DNA of 64,000 nucleotides from Casuarina equisetifolia (Eukaryota; Streptophyta; Magnoliopsida; Fagales; Casuarinaceae), in assembly GCA_028551475.1 (NCBI GenBank), contig CM052356.1:31523884-31587883 (forward strand), in the 5' to 3' direction. The position numbers and the translations under genes were made by a program. Positions 11,501-24,680 of the stretch are shown here, piece by piece; the stretch's first letter is position 1, and each line of letters begins with the position of its first letter. Below the pieces are notes generated by a model that was given only the letters and a program-made list of their open reading frames with translations, was not told where the DNA came from and did no database searches.

Positions 11501-14500
11501 GTCTTTAATATGTTTCCAATCTGCAACTTAATGTCATAGACTGGTCTTATTAGAAAGGCTTCCCCCAAACATTAGTTTGACAATAAATATCACCAAATGA
11601 TGCAATGAAAATAAATTGAAACCAAATCAATTGCTAATTCTTAAGTCATTCTAAGATATTTAATCTTACTACAACTCCAGTGATGAGTAGAATAAGCAAG
11701 ACGGTCACCTGAGGATGTTCAGCATTGAAGGGTGGAATGCCAACTATCAACTCAAATAATATGACACCCACAGACCACCAATCAGCAGTTGCACCTGGAG
11801 GAAAAAGGTTCAAGACTAGACTATTAGCCCTAGAGCTACAATAACTGCCCTCTTTTCAGGGCAGATGTTCTTTAATTACACCCCAATCCAACAAGAAAAG
11901 CATAAGCCATTAGGAAGAGAATAAATGTTTCCGTGTTTGTGTTAAGTACTGCTTAGTTTCAAAGCTAAAAGATCCATTCCACTTCATTGCAAGTCTATTC
12001 AGATTTTGAAAACTTATAACTAATAATCCACCTAGCTTAAGGCTTATTGATTTCAAGATTATCACAGGCAAACCTAAAGTTCAACATGAAGGAAACAAAG
12101 ATAAGATATCTATAGCACCTTAAACCAAGAAAATGTTATACGAACCATGTCCTGTTCCCAAGAGTATCTCTGGTGCTAAATAATCTGGTGTACCCACAGC
12201 AGATCGCTTTTTCCGCCTTTCTCGCTGATCCTCAGATACAGATAACTGAGATTCATCTTCCCCAAGTAGGGATGTCCCACTAACTGCTGGACCAGACAAG
12301 TCATCAGTGCTGTTGATCAAACCAACCTTAGAAAGTCCAAAGTCTGTCAGCTGCAAAGGTGTAACACGAAACTCTTCATAAGTTTATAAAGAATGATATC
12401 AAACAAAACCACAACCGGAGAAAAAAAAAATTCTAAAAAGTGAGTCTCAAGACCCTATTAACCTCATACTAGATTGATAATAATAAGCTCAAAACCAGCT
12501 AAACGAAGGAACAAGTTTCTCTTTCACGATACAAATATTCCCCATTATCTATTAAATCTGTACATGTCTCAAGGCTGTCGAGTGCATATCTGCAACTTTG
12601 AGTCTTGAGACTCTCCTCTTTATGCAAGAACACTAGATATGGACCATACACCGTCAACACCCTCAGGACCACATTTCACCAATCTAGTTCTGAGTATTGA
12701 ACTCTTAAACTTTTAATAATTTTCACAAATACATGCATTAAACATATATCACATTATGTTATGCTAGATCTACGTAACTCATATAAGGGATTTTCCCTAG
12801 TTCCATTGGGTGAGCATCTATGTGCTAATGTTATACATAGGCATGTGTATATCTGCCAATACATACAAGTGGATGCATACATAAATACGTACATATATAC
12901 ATAAGAAAAGGTAACGTACAGCAAAAGCAGTGAGATATTGAAAAGCAAACATACATCTGTATATAAGAAAATATATCAATGGAAAGGTAAGATATTACAA
13001 GAGCAGTGAGATATTGAATAGCATTTTGCAGGACACTTGACAATTCTTTATCAGCTGTCAGTGCTCCAAAAAACCAAATGGCACCACCAATGCACAATTA
13101 CCAAGAAAACATATGCCCCCAACCTAAACAACAAACCCTGACCAAAAATTCAGTTGATTTCCCTAAGGACTGGGTCAAGATTAGTGAAAAATTAATTTCC
13201 CAACAACAATCCGGTCAGAAGTCAGTTTTAGAGGGTCAAAAATTTGACAGAATCCAACCCAACAACCTTTAATTTATCTAACTATTCATAACCTAACCCA
13301 GTAAACCCCAACACCATTACTACCACTCACAATAGCATCCATTTTTCACTGTTCTAACTGTTCTCATCCTATGCTTTCTCTCATTTCTCCCCCTCTCCCT
13401 CACAGCCTCACTTAAGTAACTTTCTGATTTTCTCCTCATTTCTCTCATTGTCACACCCTAATTTAGTCACTTTCAATTTTTCAGCTAATCTTAGATCCGC
13501 TAATCTTGGGATGGATTAGCCTTTTCAGGCGAGCTTTTTACCAGATCTGTCAATTCTGTTTTTACCTGCGTTGCTCTAGTTTATTTTTATTTCTTGTTTC
13601 AGTTTCATTAAATGCACTTCTTTTCCTGCTATCTTGCAAGGTTTGTTTGAAGTGTGTTCTTGAATAACACCTTTTTTCTTTCTTTACATTATTTTCTATT
13701 AAGAGCGAAGTTTTGTTTTCTACCCAGCTTACTGCTTGGTGTTGGGGTGAGCGTTCAAGACGAGCAGACCTAGTGATTGGATCAGCCTGAATTCTTCGAC
13801 ACCCCCCACCCTTTCTTCTCCCCCCCAACCAAAAAACAAAAAATAAAATAAAATAAGATAAAATAAAGCTCCGATGAGACAGAACCCGGCTACACCCCTA
13901 GAAACAAGGGAGTAAAAGCAAGCTTCAAGTACAAAACAAATAAAAAATTCATGGTCAAAACAACATTGTACCGTTCTTTTATTTTCCTTCTGGTTCCTTA
14001 TGGTGCTTCCCAGCCCTTGAATTCGTGTTTCAAGATTTAAGCATGTAAAAAAATCACCCCCGCCACAACCCCCAGGGAACAATAAAAATTAAAGGAAAAT
14101 GGATAACCCATATAATTTTTAAGACGGTGGACGACTGCAAATCATTAACGTATCCTATCTTATACTGACGTTGGTTACAAAGGCCTCCTAATAAAACAAC
14201 CAATAGAAACAAAATCTAGGGCAGTTGCTTATTTTAAAAAATGGAAAAGAAAGAAAAATTACGCTATGCGAGCTCATTGAGTCAACATCCAAGTCAACTT
14301 TCAGTCTTTTTTCGTGATAAGCTGTGGCAGCACAGAGAACAATATAAAGCATATAATAGAGTAAATTAAATTAAATTAAATTAAATTAAAGTCAACTGAC
14401 AGTATTTCGTTCAATAGGGGGAAATTTATTAAGTGTAAGATACCATCCATATGCATTGGCAGGATCAGACTTTTCTCAACAATTGTTTGCCCTGGCATAA

Positions 14501-17500
14501 GTCGACTGAGTAGATACCTTGTTCAGTGCCCAGTCAATATTAAACAGTGAAGTACAACAATAAAATTCACCTGCGTACTAAATGAGTCAATCATAGCCAT
14601 GGTCCACCTTTTTTCGTTTTTCTTTTCTTTCCTCCCCCCCCCCCCCTTTTTTGTCGTTTACTTTTATTTCTATGCAGCTGACGGGAAGCAAGATGATAGT
14701 TTATAACATCATAAAGAAATAAGACTACAGTAACTGAAGAATCTTTTGCATCTATTCCATTTACCAACATGGATTCATTACGAACTATAAGGAGAACCAA
14801 AAAGTTCATCACAGTTCTTCTTCTACCAGACAATCTATTTAAAATGAAATCAGTTCAACAATCTGCCTCGAATAGGAGAACAAAGAAAATGAAAGATCTT
14901 CTCACCTTAATATGACCATCATGTGCAATCAACAAATTATCAGGCTTCAGATCACGATGAACCACACGAAGAGAATGTAAATATTCCAGAGCAAGTACCT
15001 GCCATCCAAATCCCCCAACACAGAGCACAAAAAAGGTAGGCAGTTACTAGAATCACACTATCAATTTCTATTCTTCAGTATGAGAAATGATCACATTTCA
15101 AAGGCAAAATGTATACTTACAACTTCTGCTATATATACACGAGCAACATCCTCATCTAAGCAGCCCAGATTTCTCAATAATGAATACAAATCTCCTCCAT
15201 TCAGATACTCCATCACAAGGTATAAGTTTTCACGACATGTAAAAGAATAAAAGAAGCGAACCTGACAACAAATACACGTTACAATGAGTTAATACTTTCA
15301 ACATAAGAAAAAAAAATTGTTATGCTAGGTAGACCTGCTCACCACAAAAGGATTGCGGACCGAAATTAAAATATCGCGTTCTGCTAATATACTTTCAACT
15401 GCATTCTTACGAATCATATCCGCCTTTTTAAGAACCTGTTCCAAATCACACAAATAACAGACACAATTCAAAAATGAGATCCTTCACAGCTCAATAACAA
15501 CATACAATCATAAAAGGATTATGGTAAAAGGTGACGCTTCCATGCACAATACGAAAACCAAAAACGTGGAAAAGATGACCTAATAAAACCGGGAAAACAA
15601 GTACAAGATGTGATCCTCTGACACACCCAAAAACAAAGAAAATACATTTATTCAAAGCATAGAAGAAATGAGTCACAGGGTTCATTAGGGGAGAAGACAT
15701 CATGGAATGTGAAACCACAATGGAAACCTAAAAATGTAAAGAAAACAATAAAGAATTATGATAACCCACGCCATGAATCGCTCAAATATAAGGGGTTTCA
15801 AGCAATAAAAATACTAATACTAATAATTATTAATCAACCATGCCATTTATTATAAGTGACATCTTTTATTGTGACAACTAATTGAATAAATAAGAAATTC
15901 GAATAACCAAGTTCAATTTGGGGTTAGACTAGGAGGTTTGCATTGTCCAACCAATCGGCTTTAAAATCTCAAGTATAATACTTAAAACGAGAAATTCACG
16001 TTTTCCACCAAAAGAAGAAAGGACGAATTTCCATGAAAGGAAAAGAGGTCTTTGCATATCCAGGCTTGCCAAGGCAGTTAGAGTATATAGGATGACTTTG
16101 GTGTAGATCCCGCTCCATACTGTTAATAATAGCAATAACAATTGTACTATGATTTTCATCTAAGGACCACACACTGGTCCCGTTCCTACACCTGTTCTTG
16201 TAGTTGGATTCATATTTTTACAATAATGATTCAGATATGTAGTCCAAAACACTCTTAAAAAGAGCCAGAGTTTAAACACCAACCAAAGTTCTCAAAGTCT
16301 ATAGATGAGTCTTCTTTTCTTTTTCTTCCCCAAGTTACAGATTATGCACTCTGTGGACTCAGACCCATGACTGCACCCAGTAGCATTCGGGAGGATCCAA
16401 AACCATTTGAACCAAAGGCCTTCAGATTAGCAAATGCCATATGCTCGAAGGTTTGTAACTTATCAAAAAGAAAAAATATGAGGTCTATGCTAAATTACAG
16501 TGAAATGAATTAAACTAAAGTAAATTACCATTTCAACTTATAAATAATTTGCAAAGAGTTCATTTAGCAATGACACAAGCAACCACCATACAGTGCCAAG
16601 AGGCCAATTAAAATGCAGATCATTTAGCTGAGCAGAAGCAATAGGAAGGGGGATGAAAGGCAATGTGTTCTGTCTACCGTGTTAATCATCAATAACCTAT
16701 GCAATCATACTGGAAGAGCATAATTTACCGAGGAGAAGTTTCAACTTCAAAAGAAGACCGTATACTTGTTACCTTTATAGCAAATAGGTCCCCTGTTGTT
16801 CTCTTTTTAGCCAAAAAAACCCTTCCAAATGCTCCACGACTGATTGGCTTTATAATCTCAAAGTCATCTATAGAGGTTCGGTCCTTTGAGTGTATAGGGC
16901 TCGTTCTCAAGCTCCGAACGACATCATCCTCCAAAGGAGCATCTTCATCAATCACAGTACTTTGAATGTCAACCTTTTCATCTTCCACCATCTCACAGAG
17001 CTGCAAATACTTCTCCCTAGAAAATCAAAATTCTCTCCATGTTAATAACTACACAGAATCACATTGAACTCATCCAATCAGAAGTCAGGGATACAGATAC
17101 TTAAGCAATAGAAAATGCTGAACAAACTTTTCAGAACCATTCACAATAAGATGCCCTGCATGTTAATTTATTTGAAAGATTTAGAATACAACAACAATGT
17201 ACTCACCTAATTAGTTTCTCAATGCGTGCCCCAAATGTTGCCACTGTAAGCGCATCAAACCTCCGGCGGTCAATGACCGACCTTAAGTCATCAAGACAAG
17301 ATAATAGATATGGTATAGTGCGATCATCATCCAAAGGTGTATTTGCTACACATCTTGCAATTTCAGCAAGTTCATTCATCTGCATTGACCACAAAGAACT
17401 TTCAACTCAACCAAAAATAGTTAAACTGTTGGACTAAAAATTGGGTTCAAAAGGGCGACTTCAGACAAACCCCATGGAACACTACAACAAACTAAATAAG

Positions 17501-20500
17501 GCGCACCAATCTTTTGCAATACTGTGGTATAAAAATTCGAAATATACAAATACACTAGTAATATCCCCAAATAGTATGCTGGTACAGACAGATGACATTC
17601 TAAATCATATTTTCAACAGAGATACAATTTGATTGTCCCTTCTAGATCTCACAGAATCTTAGACAAATAGCTGCAATTGCATGACCAAAAACCACCTACA
17701 CCCTGGGAGTTGAAATAATTGCCCTGCACCTCCACTCAAACTGCAAACAGAGCTGCTAAACCGGTCCACTTGCAAAATAACTTCAGAAGAAATCTTAAGA
17801 CAGATCCAAAGTTTGGAATCAAATCACAAGTCCATCTTTTGGGATGCAATCTTTCTCTTGAGAAATTATTTCCTTTTCTTTACAGGCTTGAATTGCTAAG
17901 GGAGCAAAGAGGTTCCAATTTACAGGTAGAAGTTACCTTTTCCTATAATCACAATGCTAGGTTATAAAAAAAATAGTACATAGTACAGCTCAGTTTAAAG
18001 GTTGAAGAATTTTGGCACGTGTGTTACTTGGTAATAGCAATGTCTTTCCTCAGTAATCCTTTCGTATGTCAGAAACATCAACAGCTGGAATCTTTGACAC
18101 ACGTGTGTGTGTGTATCCTCCATTTGTAACAGTATTCCTTATCCCGATTTAGTAAGTGATTTAATAACAGATATGCACAGGAAGGACTCAAACTATTCAT
18201 TTAAAAGCAATAACACAGGACAAACCCTTACAGCCAACATAGGTTATCACATGCTCTTACAGTTGACATAGGTTAGAGAGAGAAAAACTACTAAGTTACT
18301 CAACTATTGGTCAGGCCAATGAGAATGAAGATCAATGTGACATGTAGACTGAAACAACCACGTGGTCAGAGAAAACAATAACAAACAATAAGACAGGAAA
18401 AACTCTTACAGATGACATAGGTTATTATTACATGCTCTTATAGTTGATATAGGTTAGAAAAATAGAAACTAATAAATTACTCAACGATTGGTCAGGATAG
18501 ACATTGGCCACAAAGAGGCAACACACAAGAACTTGTTTGGGATAGAGATAAAGGAAGAGGCAAGTTTTGTGATATGCAATGACACTGCAGATCAGTAAGG
18601 ACTTAAAAAATCAGACACTCACATGAGAAGGGGCATATACAAAGAGAAACAACACCATTAACAATAGTTATAATACCAAATATAATCATAATGACAACAG
18701 CAACAATAAAGAACATATTATATTGATGATGCCAACCGATCCTTAGCATCAAGACATTCAACAACTCTACTTCAAAAGAATTTAACCATTCCATTTAAAA
18801 TGGTTATGTTATCATTAAAATTCACATCAAACCTAATTTGTCTCAATACGCCAGAGTTAGCAGTGTTGTGTGGTGGCATCATCTTATAAGAAGTGGACAT
18901 CGTTGAGATTTTAATTAAACAAGAAAAACCCTGATAAATTCGAAATTCAGCCAGCTTGTGGGAAACCAAGTCAACCCTTTTCAAAGGAACACATTGTCCT
19001 AGAAATAAGAAGAATCAATACACAGTCAGGAGAACAAACGAAGGGAACTCTTCTTATTAAAGTGGACTAGTGAATGGATACAACTTAAACAAACCAAAAA
19101 TAAATAAATAAAGGTCAAAACTTTAAAGCATAAACCTTTATTATCAGAGCCCTTGTTAAGCCAGATAGAGGAATTTTTAGACAATTCAAATGTAGTTGAT
19201 TCACAAACAAGTTTTGGTTAAGATTGTTCTTCTAAACAACTCAGGATAAAAGCATGAAAGTATTAAAGATGTTCTTTCTCTGTTTCTCCAATTAAAAGTT
19301 AAATCCACAAAGTAAAAGGCTGAATTTTGACAGTTTCAATTATAACTCGAATGAGATAACAGCTCAGTCTGGGTTTAGTAATTAACTTATGCGCTCAATG
19401 GGATGTGAACCCACAGCCTCAACCCCCAGTAGATGCTTATGGGAGACTAAAAAGCCATAGGCCCAGAGGCCATTGGTGACTGTAAAACCAGCAAATCATA
19501 CATTTGAATTACCTGCGGAACATCATCATGCTCAGAGTAGGCACCCTTTCCTAGCAAGAGCAAGTCAATCTGACTGGTCCTTGGTGTTAACAACGGAGAC
19601 CTAGGAGTCATGCTACCAGCAGATGATGTTGTCATTCCTTGATCAGATTTTGGACCAAAACGAGTTTTGCATGTCATTGAAGGTAAACCTTTCAGGTCAT
19701 CCATAAACACAGAATTATCAGTTTCAGGAAAACAATCAAGCATGTCCTCTGAGCCTCTACGAGACCAATCACTGAGTTTTGGAGAGAGAATATCAGATTC
19801 TTCTGTCACACTAGAATTTGATACTTTCGCAACATCTGGACTTTCTACTACATGTTGAATATCCTTCAGCGAAAATGACTCCACCATCTTCTCAAGGGTT
19901 TCAGCAATTCTGGTAAGTCGCTCATTGACACTTAAACCCTTCTGATCACATCGATCAGCAATGGTACATATTATTGAATGGTCTTCCACATTTGAAGTAG
20001 GGACTTCCTCCTCACAAATGCGACATATTATTGAATTCTCATCAGAAATATTTTGCTGATCCCCCCAGTAACCCCAAGAAACTTTGTGTTGGTGCTTTGA
20101 AGAATGCTCACCAGAATCTTTTGCAGAAGGAAGCTCAGAAGGCTTAGTAAAAGGCAACTCTGCATCAGAAATCCCCCTCCTGTGGTTTAATGTCTTGAAA
20201 GATTCACTTTTACTCTCATTCTGCACCTTCAACTGGGCAGCTTCTTTTGTGCTTTTTCCAACTGGAGATGGGAGTTTCTTCCACGAAGTGATCCGGTTCC
20301 TGCCCGAGGGAGACTCCAAGTTCTTTGAAGCATCATCTGCAGGAGGTGAGAGAAAATTTGCTGGCTGTATAGATTGATCTCTCTTCCAATCCAAGCCATG
20401 CTGCTCCTGACTGTAAGATTTCCTGGCTGAAGCAGCCTTTGAGGCCTTTGCAGCACTAGAACTCTTGGAATCCCTTCCCCCACCAGGAGGAATTCGTTTA

Positions 20501-23500
20501 TCCGCAGAATACAGTGCACTAGATTGACGGAGGTGGAAAACATGTTCATCCTCAGCCAAACTTTCTTTGTGGAACTGCAACAATCGGGTACACCTTGTCA
20601 AAATGAAAAGCATTCGGGTATGAAGCTGCTTCAGCATACCAGGTGGGAGTTCTTGACGCCTATCATCTAATTCCTGAACAATGCTTTCACATTGAAGCCA
20701 AAACTCCCCAGATGATGTCATTGCACAGCTCCGAGCCAAAATCAACAAGTCCTCAATAGTTTCCTGCCACTCAGGATGACTATCTGCATTTTTTTCAAGA
20801 ACCCCAACCAGATCTGCTGCAAAAATAGCTAGCTCATTGTTTACTTCTTCCTTTGCTTTGTCAAACTTTCCCCGTATCGAAACCAATATTTCCTACATAG
20901 AACAGCAGTGAAATAGAAAACAAAATAAACCTTCCTGAAGTGCATTTATCATTTGCAAGCAACAACTGGAAAACAGAAACTTATATACCTCCAGGTTATA
21001 TAAGCCTCGAGGCTTCCAAGGGAAAGGCTTAACACCCTTGGAGTTTAGCTCATGAGAAAAACTTTTGATATCAGCAGGAAACCTCTTCCTAGGTGCACTT
21101 GTAACACGTAGTATGGCTTGAAAACGGGGAGACTCAGACTCCTTTGGATTGTCACAATCATACGTGGTCTAGAAGCATATATTCAAGACATCAATTATAT
21201 AGTAAAAATAAATAACGATGTAGAAAGTATAACCACTAAATCAAAATATTTCCGCAGTTATCATAATAGAAACCCTCAGCAATACCTCCGGTGTAGTAAC
21301 ATCTGAACTTCTTAACCCTCCAGACTGACCCCATGATGATTCAAAGCGCCCTGGTTGGTGATTCAAAATATCAAAAGCAACTTTTGGCAAACACATAACA
21401 GATGTGCCAGTTATTTACAAGAAATGAAACCACGGAATCGTTTCACTGCTTGAATCTATTCTAGAATGATTGAACCTTAACATGATGCAGAAGTTCTAAT
21501 CTAAAATACATGCAGTGAAGAAGAAGAAGAAGAAATATTTTTGGTGAAGTATATGAAATGCAAAAGAAGATGCCTAGTCCCACCAAAGAAGGTTCACAGC
21601 AACTTCTGGAAATGTTTATTTTCACTTAGCGGCATGCCATTAAATGGGCAAATTAGATGGTAGAGTCAAACAGTTGTTTTTTGATGCTATAGAAGTCATA
21701 GAACAGAAGAAGTAGGGGCCCTTTGCCCTTAAAAGCAGATTAGTAAGTACAATGGTCATAAATCAGACTCTAATCAAGCTTGTAATAGGAAAAGACAAGA
21801 ACCTGTAACCTTGAAAATCATTTACAATTCCCAAGCACCTAAATTCAAGTTAAAGGAAGAAACCAAAAGGGGGAAGTTTTGGAACCAAAAATGCAAGCAC
21901 CCTGGTAACATGAAAGATTGGCACCATAAATTTTACTACATGTAACACATTAGCACATTTGCAGGCTCTCATCGGTTGATTGCTAATTTCCATTAGTTTT
22001 GGATCCAAATTTCCTACTCATCACCATTCCTCTTACAAATTTGCTTTCTTATGATGATTGGAAAAGAAAAACATCTGGAAAGCACAAACACCCAAATTTT
22101 TCCCCTTTTTTTATATACAAGCATAAACCCCCCCAAAATATACAAATTGCATTTATAAGTGAGGCACAAGCTCAAAATAAGATAAGATAAAAATCCACAT
22201 ATCAAAAACTTGTCAATATTACAAGCACGCAGTCACTATAACTCATAGATAAGTTACATTTCCATTCCCCCATATTAAGAGTTCCACAATCTTTCTTTTA
22301 CCTTTTATTTAAAGACGCTAAAAAAAATGGATTATGACATGTGGCATGACACCAGACAGATTATCTTTATAACAGATACCTTTGTACTATGCGTAGGTAA
22401 GTGTAAGAAATGACACTTTTCTGAAATAGTACTTTGCAAGTGGACACAAGCCTTAATGTCTTACCTTTGGTGAGATGCCAAATTTTAATTATTCTAATAT
22501 CAAGGTGTCAACCCCGTACATGATTCTGTTGGAATCTCGACCAAATGTGCCCAACAGAAATACACAAAGTGTTTTTTCTGAGAATTAATTGTAATCTATC
22601 CCACTCCACCGTTCCTTCCATCAAAGCATGTCTTAAAAATAATAATGCAAAACAAACTTCTTTGTTTTATGAATATTGACTCACAAAGATGTATTAACAT
22701 TTTACCACGAATTATGTCAGTCAATGTTCAGGGGCATTTTTTTCATTTTGAGAAAGCTATACATAAAGGTGAAAAAGTTTTAATCCTTTAGCTCTAGAAA
22801 GCTACATCATAACCAAGTTTGAGATTTCATACTCTAAATACTCAAACACAGACAACTAGAAGTCCTAACCACACCCAACACAGCAATAATGCCTAGGGTA
22901 ATTTTAACTTTCAAATGAGCAAACTCTATATAATGAGTAAATCTCATAATTTTGATCTCTCACAAAACTACCAGGCCCCAGTAAAAAAAGACTGACCAGA
23001 GACATAAGAGGAATTGGAGAAGACAAGGGAGCTGCTAAGATTAAACACTTAGTAGACAAATCAGCCACATAACAATGGCTTTGCTAGCATCTAACTGAAC
23101 CCGCCCATCGAACCCCTCGATAATAGCTAATCATATGTATAAATACCCAGTTGGCCCAATGTCCAATTCAATGTGGCCATTCTCAAGAGCTGCGTCACTC
23201 AACTTCTGCATCCATCAAAATGCGAAGTCCCCAAGCTAAACCAAAAATCTACCCGAACATCCTTCCACAAATAAAATTGCAATTTCTCAGTTAAACAAAA
23301 GAAGAACGACACTGGACATTCTTCCGTGCATGAACTCATTAGCAAAATCTAAAATGTATACAGGAACACCATGGCAATCCCTTCGACCAAACGAAGAACA
23401 ATCTCACTTTATTCTCTTTGATACACATTCGCGCATAAGCAGCAACTAACACTTCATTGCGCGAGCAAGTGAACATCAAAACATAGCAAAAACACATACC

Positions 23501-24238
23501 GGCTTGAGAGGAGGACTCCCCATTCTGTAGCCTCGAGCGGCCCACCACATTGGGGCTCTGGTCTGTGGACTGAGCGCTCACGGAGGACATACTATCCAAA
23601 TTACTCCCGTTATCGACCCAATGCTCTTGGAAGCCCAGCATCCTACCCCTCGGCCCCCCCACCTCCTTCTTCTTCCCCCCACTCCCCGACCCCGACCCCG
23701 ACCCGCACCCGCCATCGGCGTTTACTGGCCTAGACAAATTACTGGCGCCGAGCACCGAGCCCTTGTCACCGCTGCCCCTAAAACCGAAGAAGCTCTCCTG
23801 CGGCAACGGCCCCGATCGCGTCTTTATTCGATTCAATCCTAGCGACGACGCCAGTATCGGCGACACTGAGGAGAGGGCCTCCACCGACGGAGCCTCCTTC
23901 TTCTCCTTCGACCCAGACCCCGAACCCACAGCCGAAGTCAGTTTCGACGGGGTTTGAGTTGGCGTTAGAGTCTGCTTATCTTTGGAATCCTTCTTCTTCG
24001 CCCCATCTTTCGCTTGTGCTGACCGACGACCAGCGCCGAAGCTATACGACGACGAGGTGGTGGTGGTGGTGGTGGTAGAAGCATTAGGAGGCTCATCTTT
24101 AGCTGATGATTTAGGCTTTTTCTTGTCGGATCGGAGGGGAGAGTTAGAGGTAAACGATCGGGGAGAGTTGGAGTTGGATCCGTCAGGGCTAGAGGAGTCA
24201 GATTTCTTGGAGGAAAAGAAACGTCCCTTGAACACCAT
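8586..24238 (-). CDS. IREH1: IREH1-like AGC serine/threonine protein kinase
   Basis: Seventeen coding exons (minus strand): 24238-23500, 21350-21286, 21168-20989, 20892-19513, 17379-17207, 17016-16773, 15435-15343, 15261-15121, 14998-14906, 12350-12146, 11794-11709, 11129-11041, 9724-9673, 9575-9519, 9424-9251, 9135-9058, 8669-8586. They total 1311 codons (1310 aa, close to Arabidopsis IREH1). The N-terminus [13 protein letters not shown] and the Ser/Thr/Gly-rich region fit IRE-family kinases. A C2H2-like finger (CRIC...C) lies near residues 615-640. The kinase domain begins near residue 900: [11 protein letters not shown] loop, HRDLKPDN in exon 9, DFG at about 1039-1041, a long insert, then [12 protein letters not shown] relatives act in root hair tip growth and cell elongation. 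Exon 10 uses a weak GT donor (gttcgt). Intron 9 (12351-14905) carries the duplicated segment copy B. The family assignment is firm. Confidence 0.95.
12678..13754 (+). repeat. Duplicated upstream segment, copy B (inside IREH1 intron 9)
   Basis: Matches 1-672 with few substitutions but is about 400 bases longer because it keeps blocks missing from copy A (roughly 12905-13180, 13375-13435 and 13645-13710). It lies between IREH1 exons 10 and 9, antisense to the kinase. In copy A the same sequence leads straight into the TAF1C-like gene; here no coding sequence follows, and homology ends at the shared gtgagcgtt. Confidence 0.85.
14362..14390. repeat. TTAAA pentanucleotide microsatellite
   Basis: About six TTAAA units in IREH1 intron 9. 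Confidence 0.9.
18208..18505. repeat. Diverged tandem duplication in IREH1 intron 4
   Basis: Two neighbouring stretches, about 18208-18330 and 18383-18505, share an ordered series of words: caggaaaaactcttacag, gacataggtta, catgctctta, ttactcaac and attggtcagg. Offset is about 175 bases. It is noncoding. Confidence 0.7.
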
Positions 24239-24400
24239 TCTGCAACTTCAAACTTCGAGTGACGGATTGGATGATTGCGGTCCTGGTAGTGGTAGTGGTG
24301 ATAGCACAGCCCTATCATGGAAGCAGGACCGCGGAGACTGACATTGACGATGAGGAACCGGAACTGAATGGGGAGAAAATGAAGGAACCGAAGTCTAGTG

Positions 24401-24403
<3 letters not shown>

Positions 24404-24438
<35 letters not shown>
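24404..24438. repeat. GA/CT microsatellite in the IREH1 5' leader
   Basis: About 17 GA units, read as CT on the IREH1 strand, 166-200 bases upstream of the IREH1 start codon. CT-rich tracts are common in plant 5' UTRs and core promoters, so this one could affect expression and be length-polymorphic. Confidence 0.9.
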
Positions 24439-24440
<2 letters not shown>

Positions 24441-24654
24441 CGTAGCTTTGTCTTCGTCCAACTCGGAACTGAGTAGAAAGAGAAGAAGAAGATGGGGTTA
24501 TACGACTGAAAAGACACAGAAATTACAGTCGTAAGAAAATGGAATCTTCACCTTCCAAATCCGAATTTATTACCGAAATCCATTGTTTGAAATTCCATAA
24601 ATGGAAATTCCCTCGAGAGGGTATGTAAAAAAATATTTACCGCCAAAATAAATA

Positions 24655-24680
24655 AATATATATATATATATATATATATA
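24655..24680. repeat. TA microsatellite
   Basis: An uninterrupted run of TA dinucleotides upstream of IREH1. Confidence 0.9.

Noticed and set aside
13078..13272. Small open frame inside the duplicated segment copy B
   Set aside because: Spans the block absent from copy A, has no family match, and lies in an intron.
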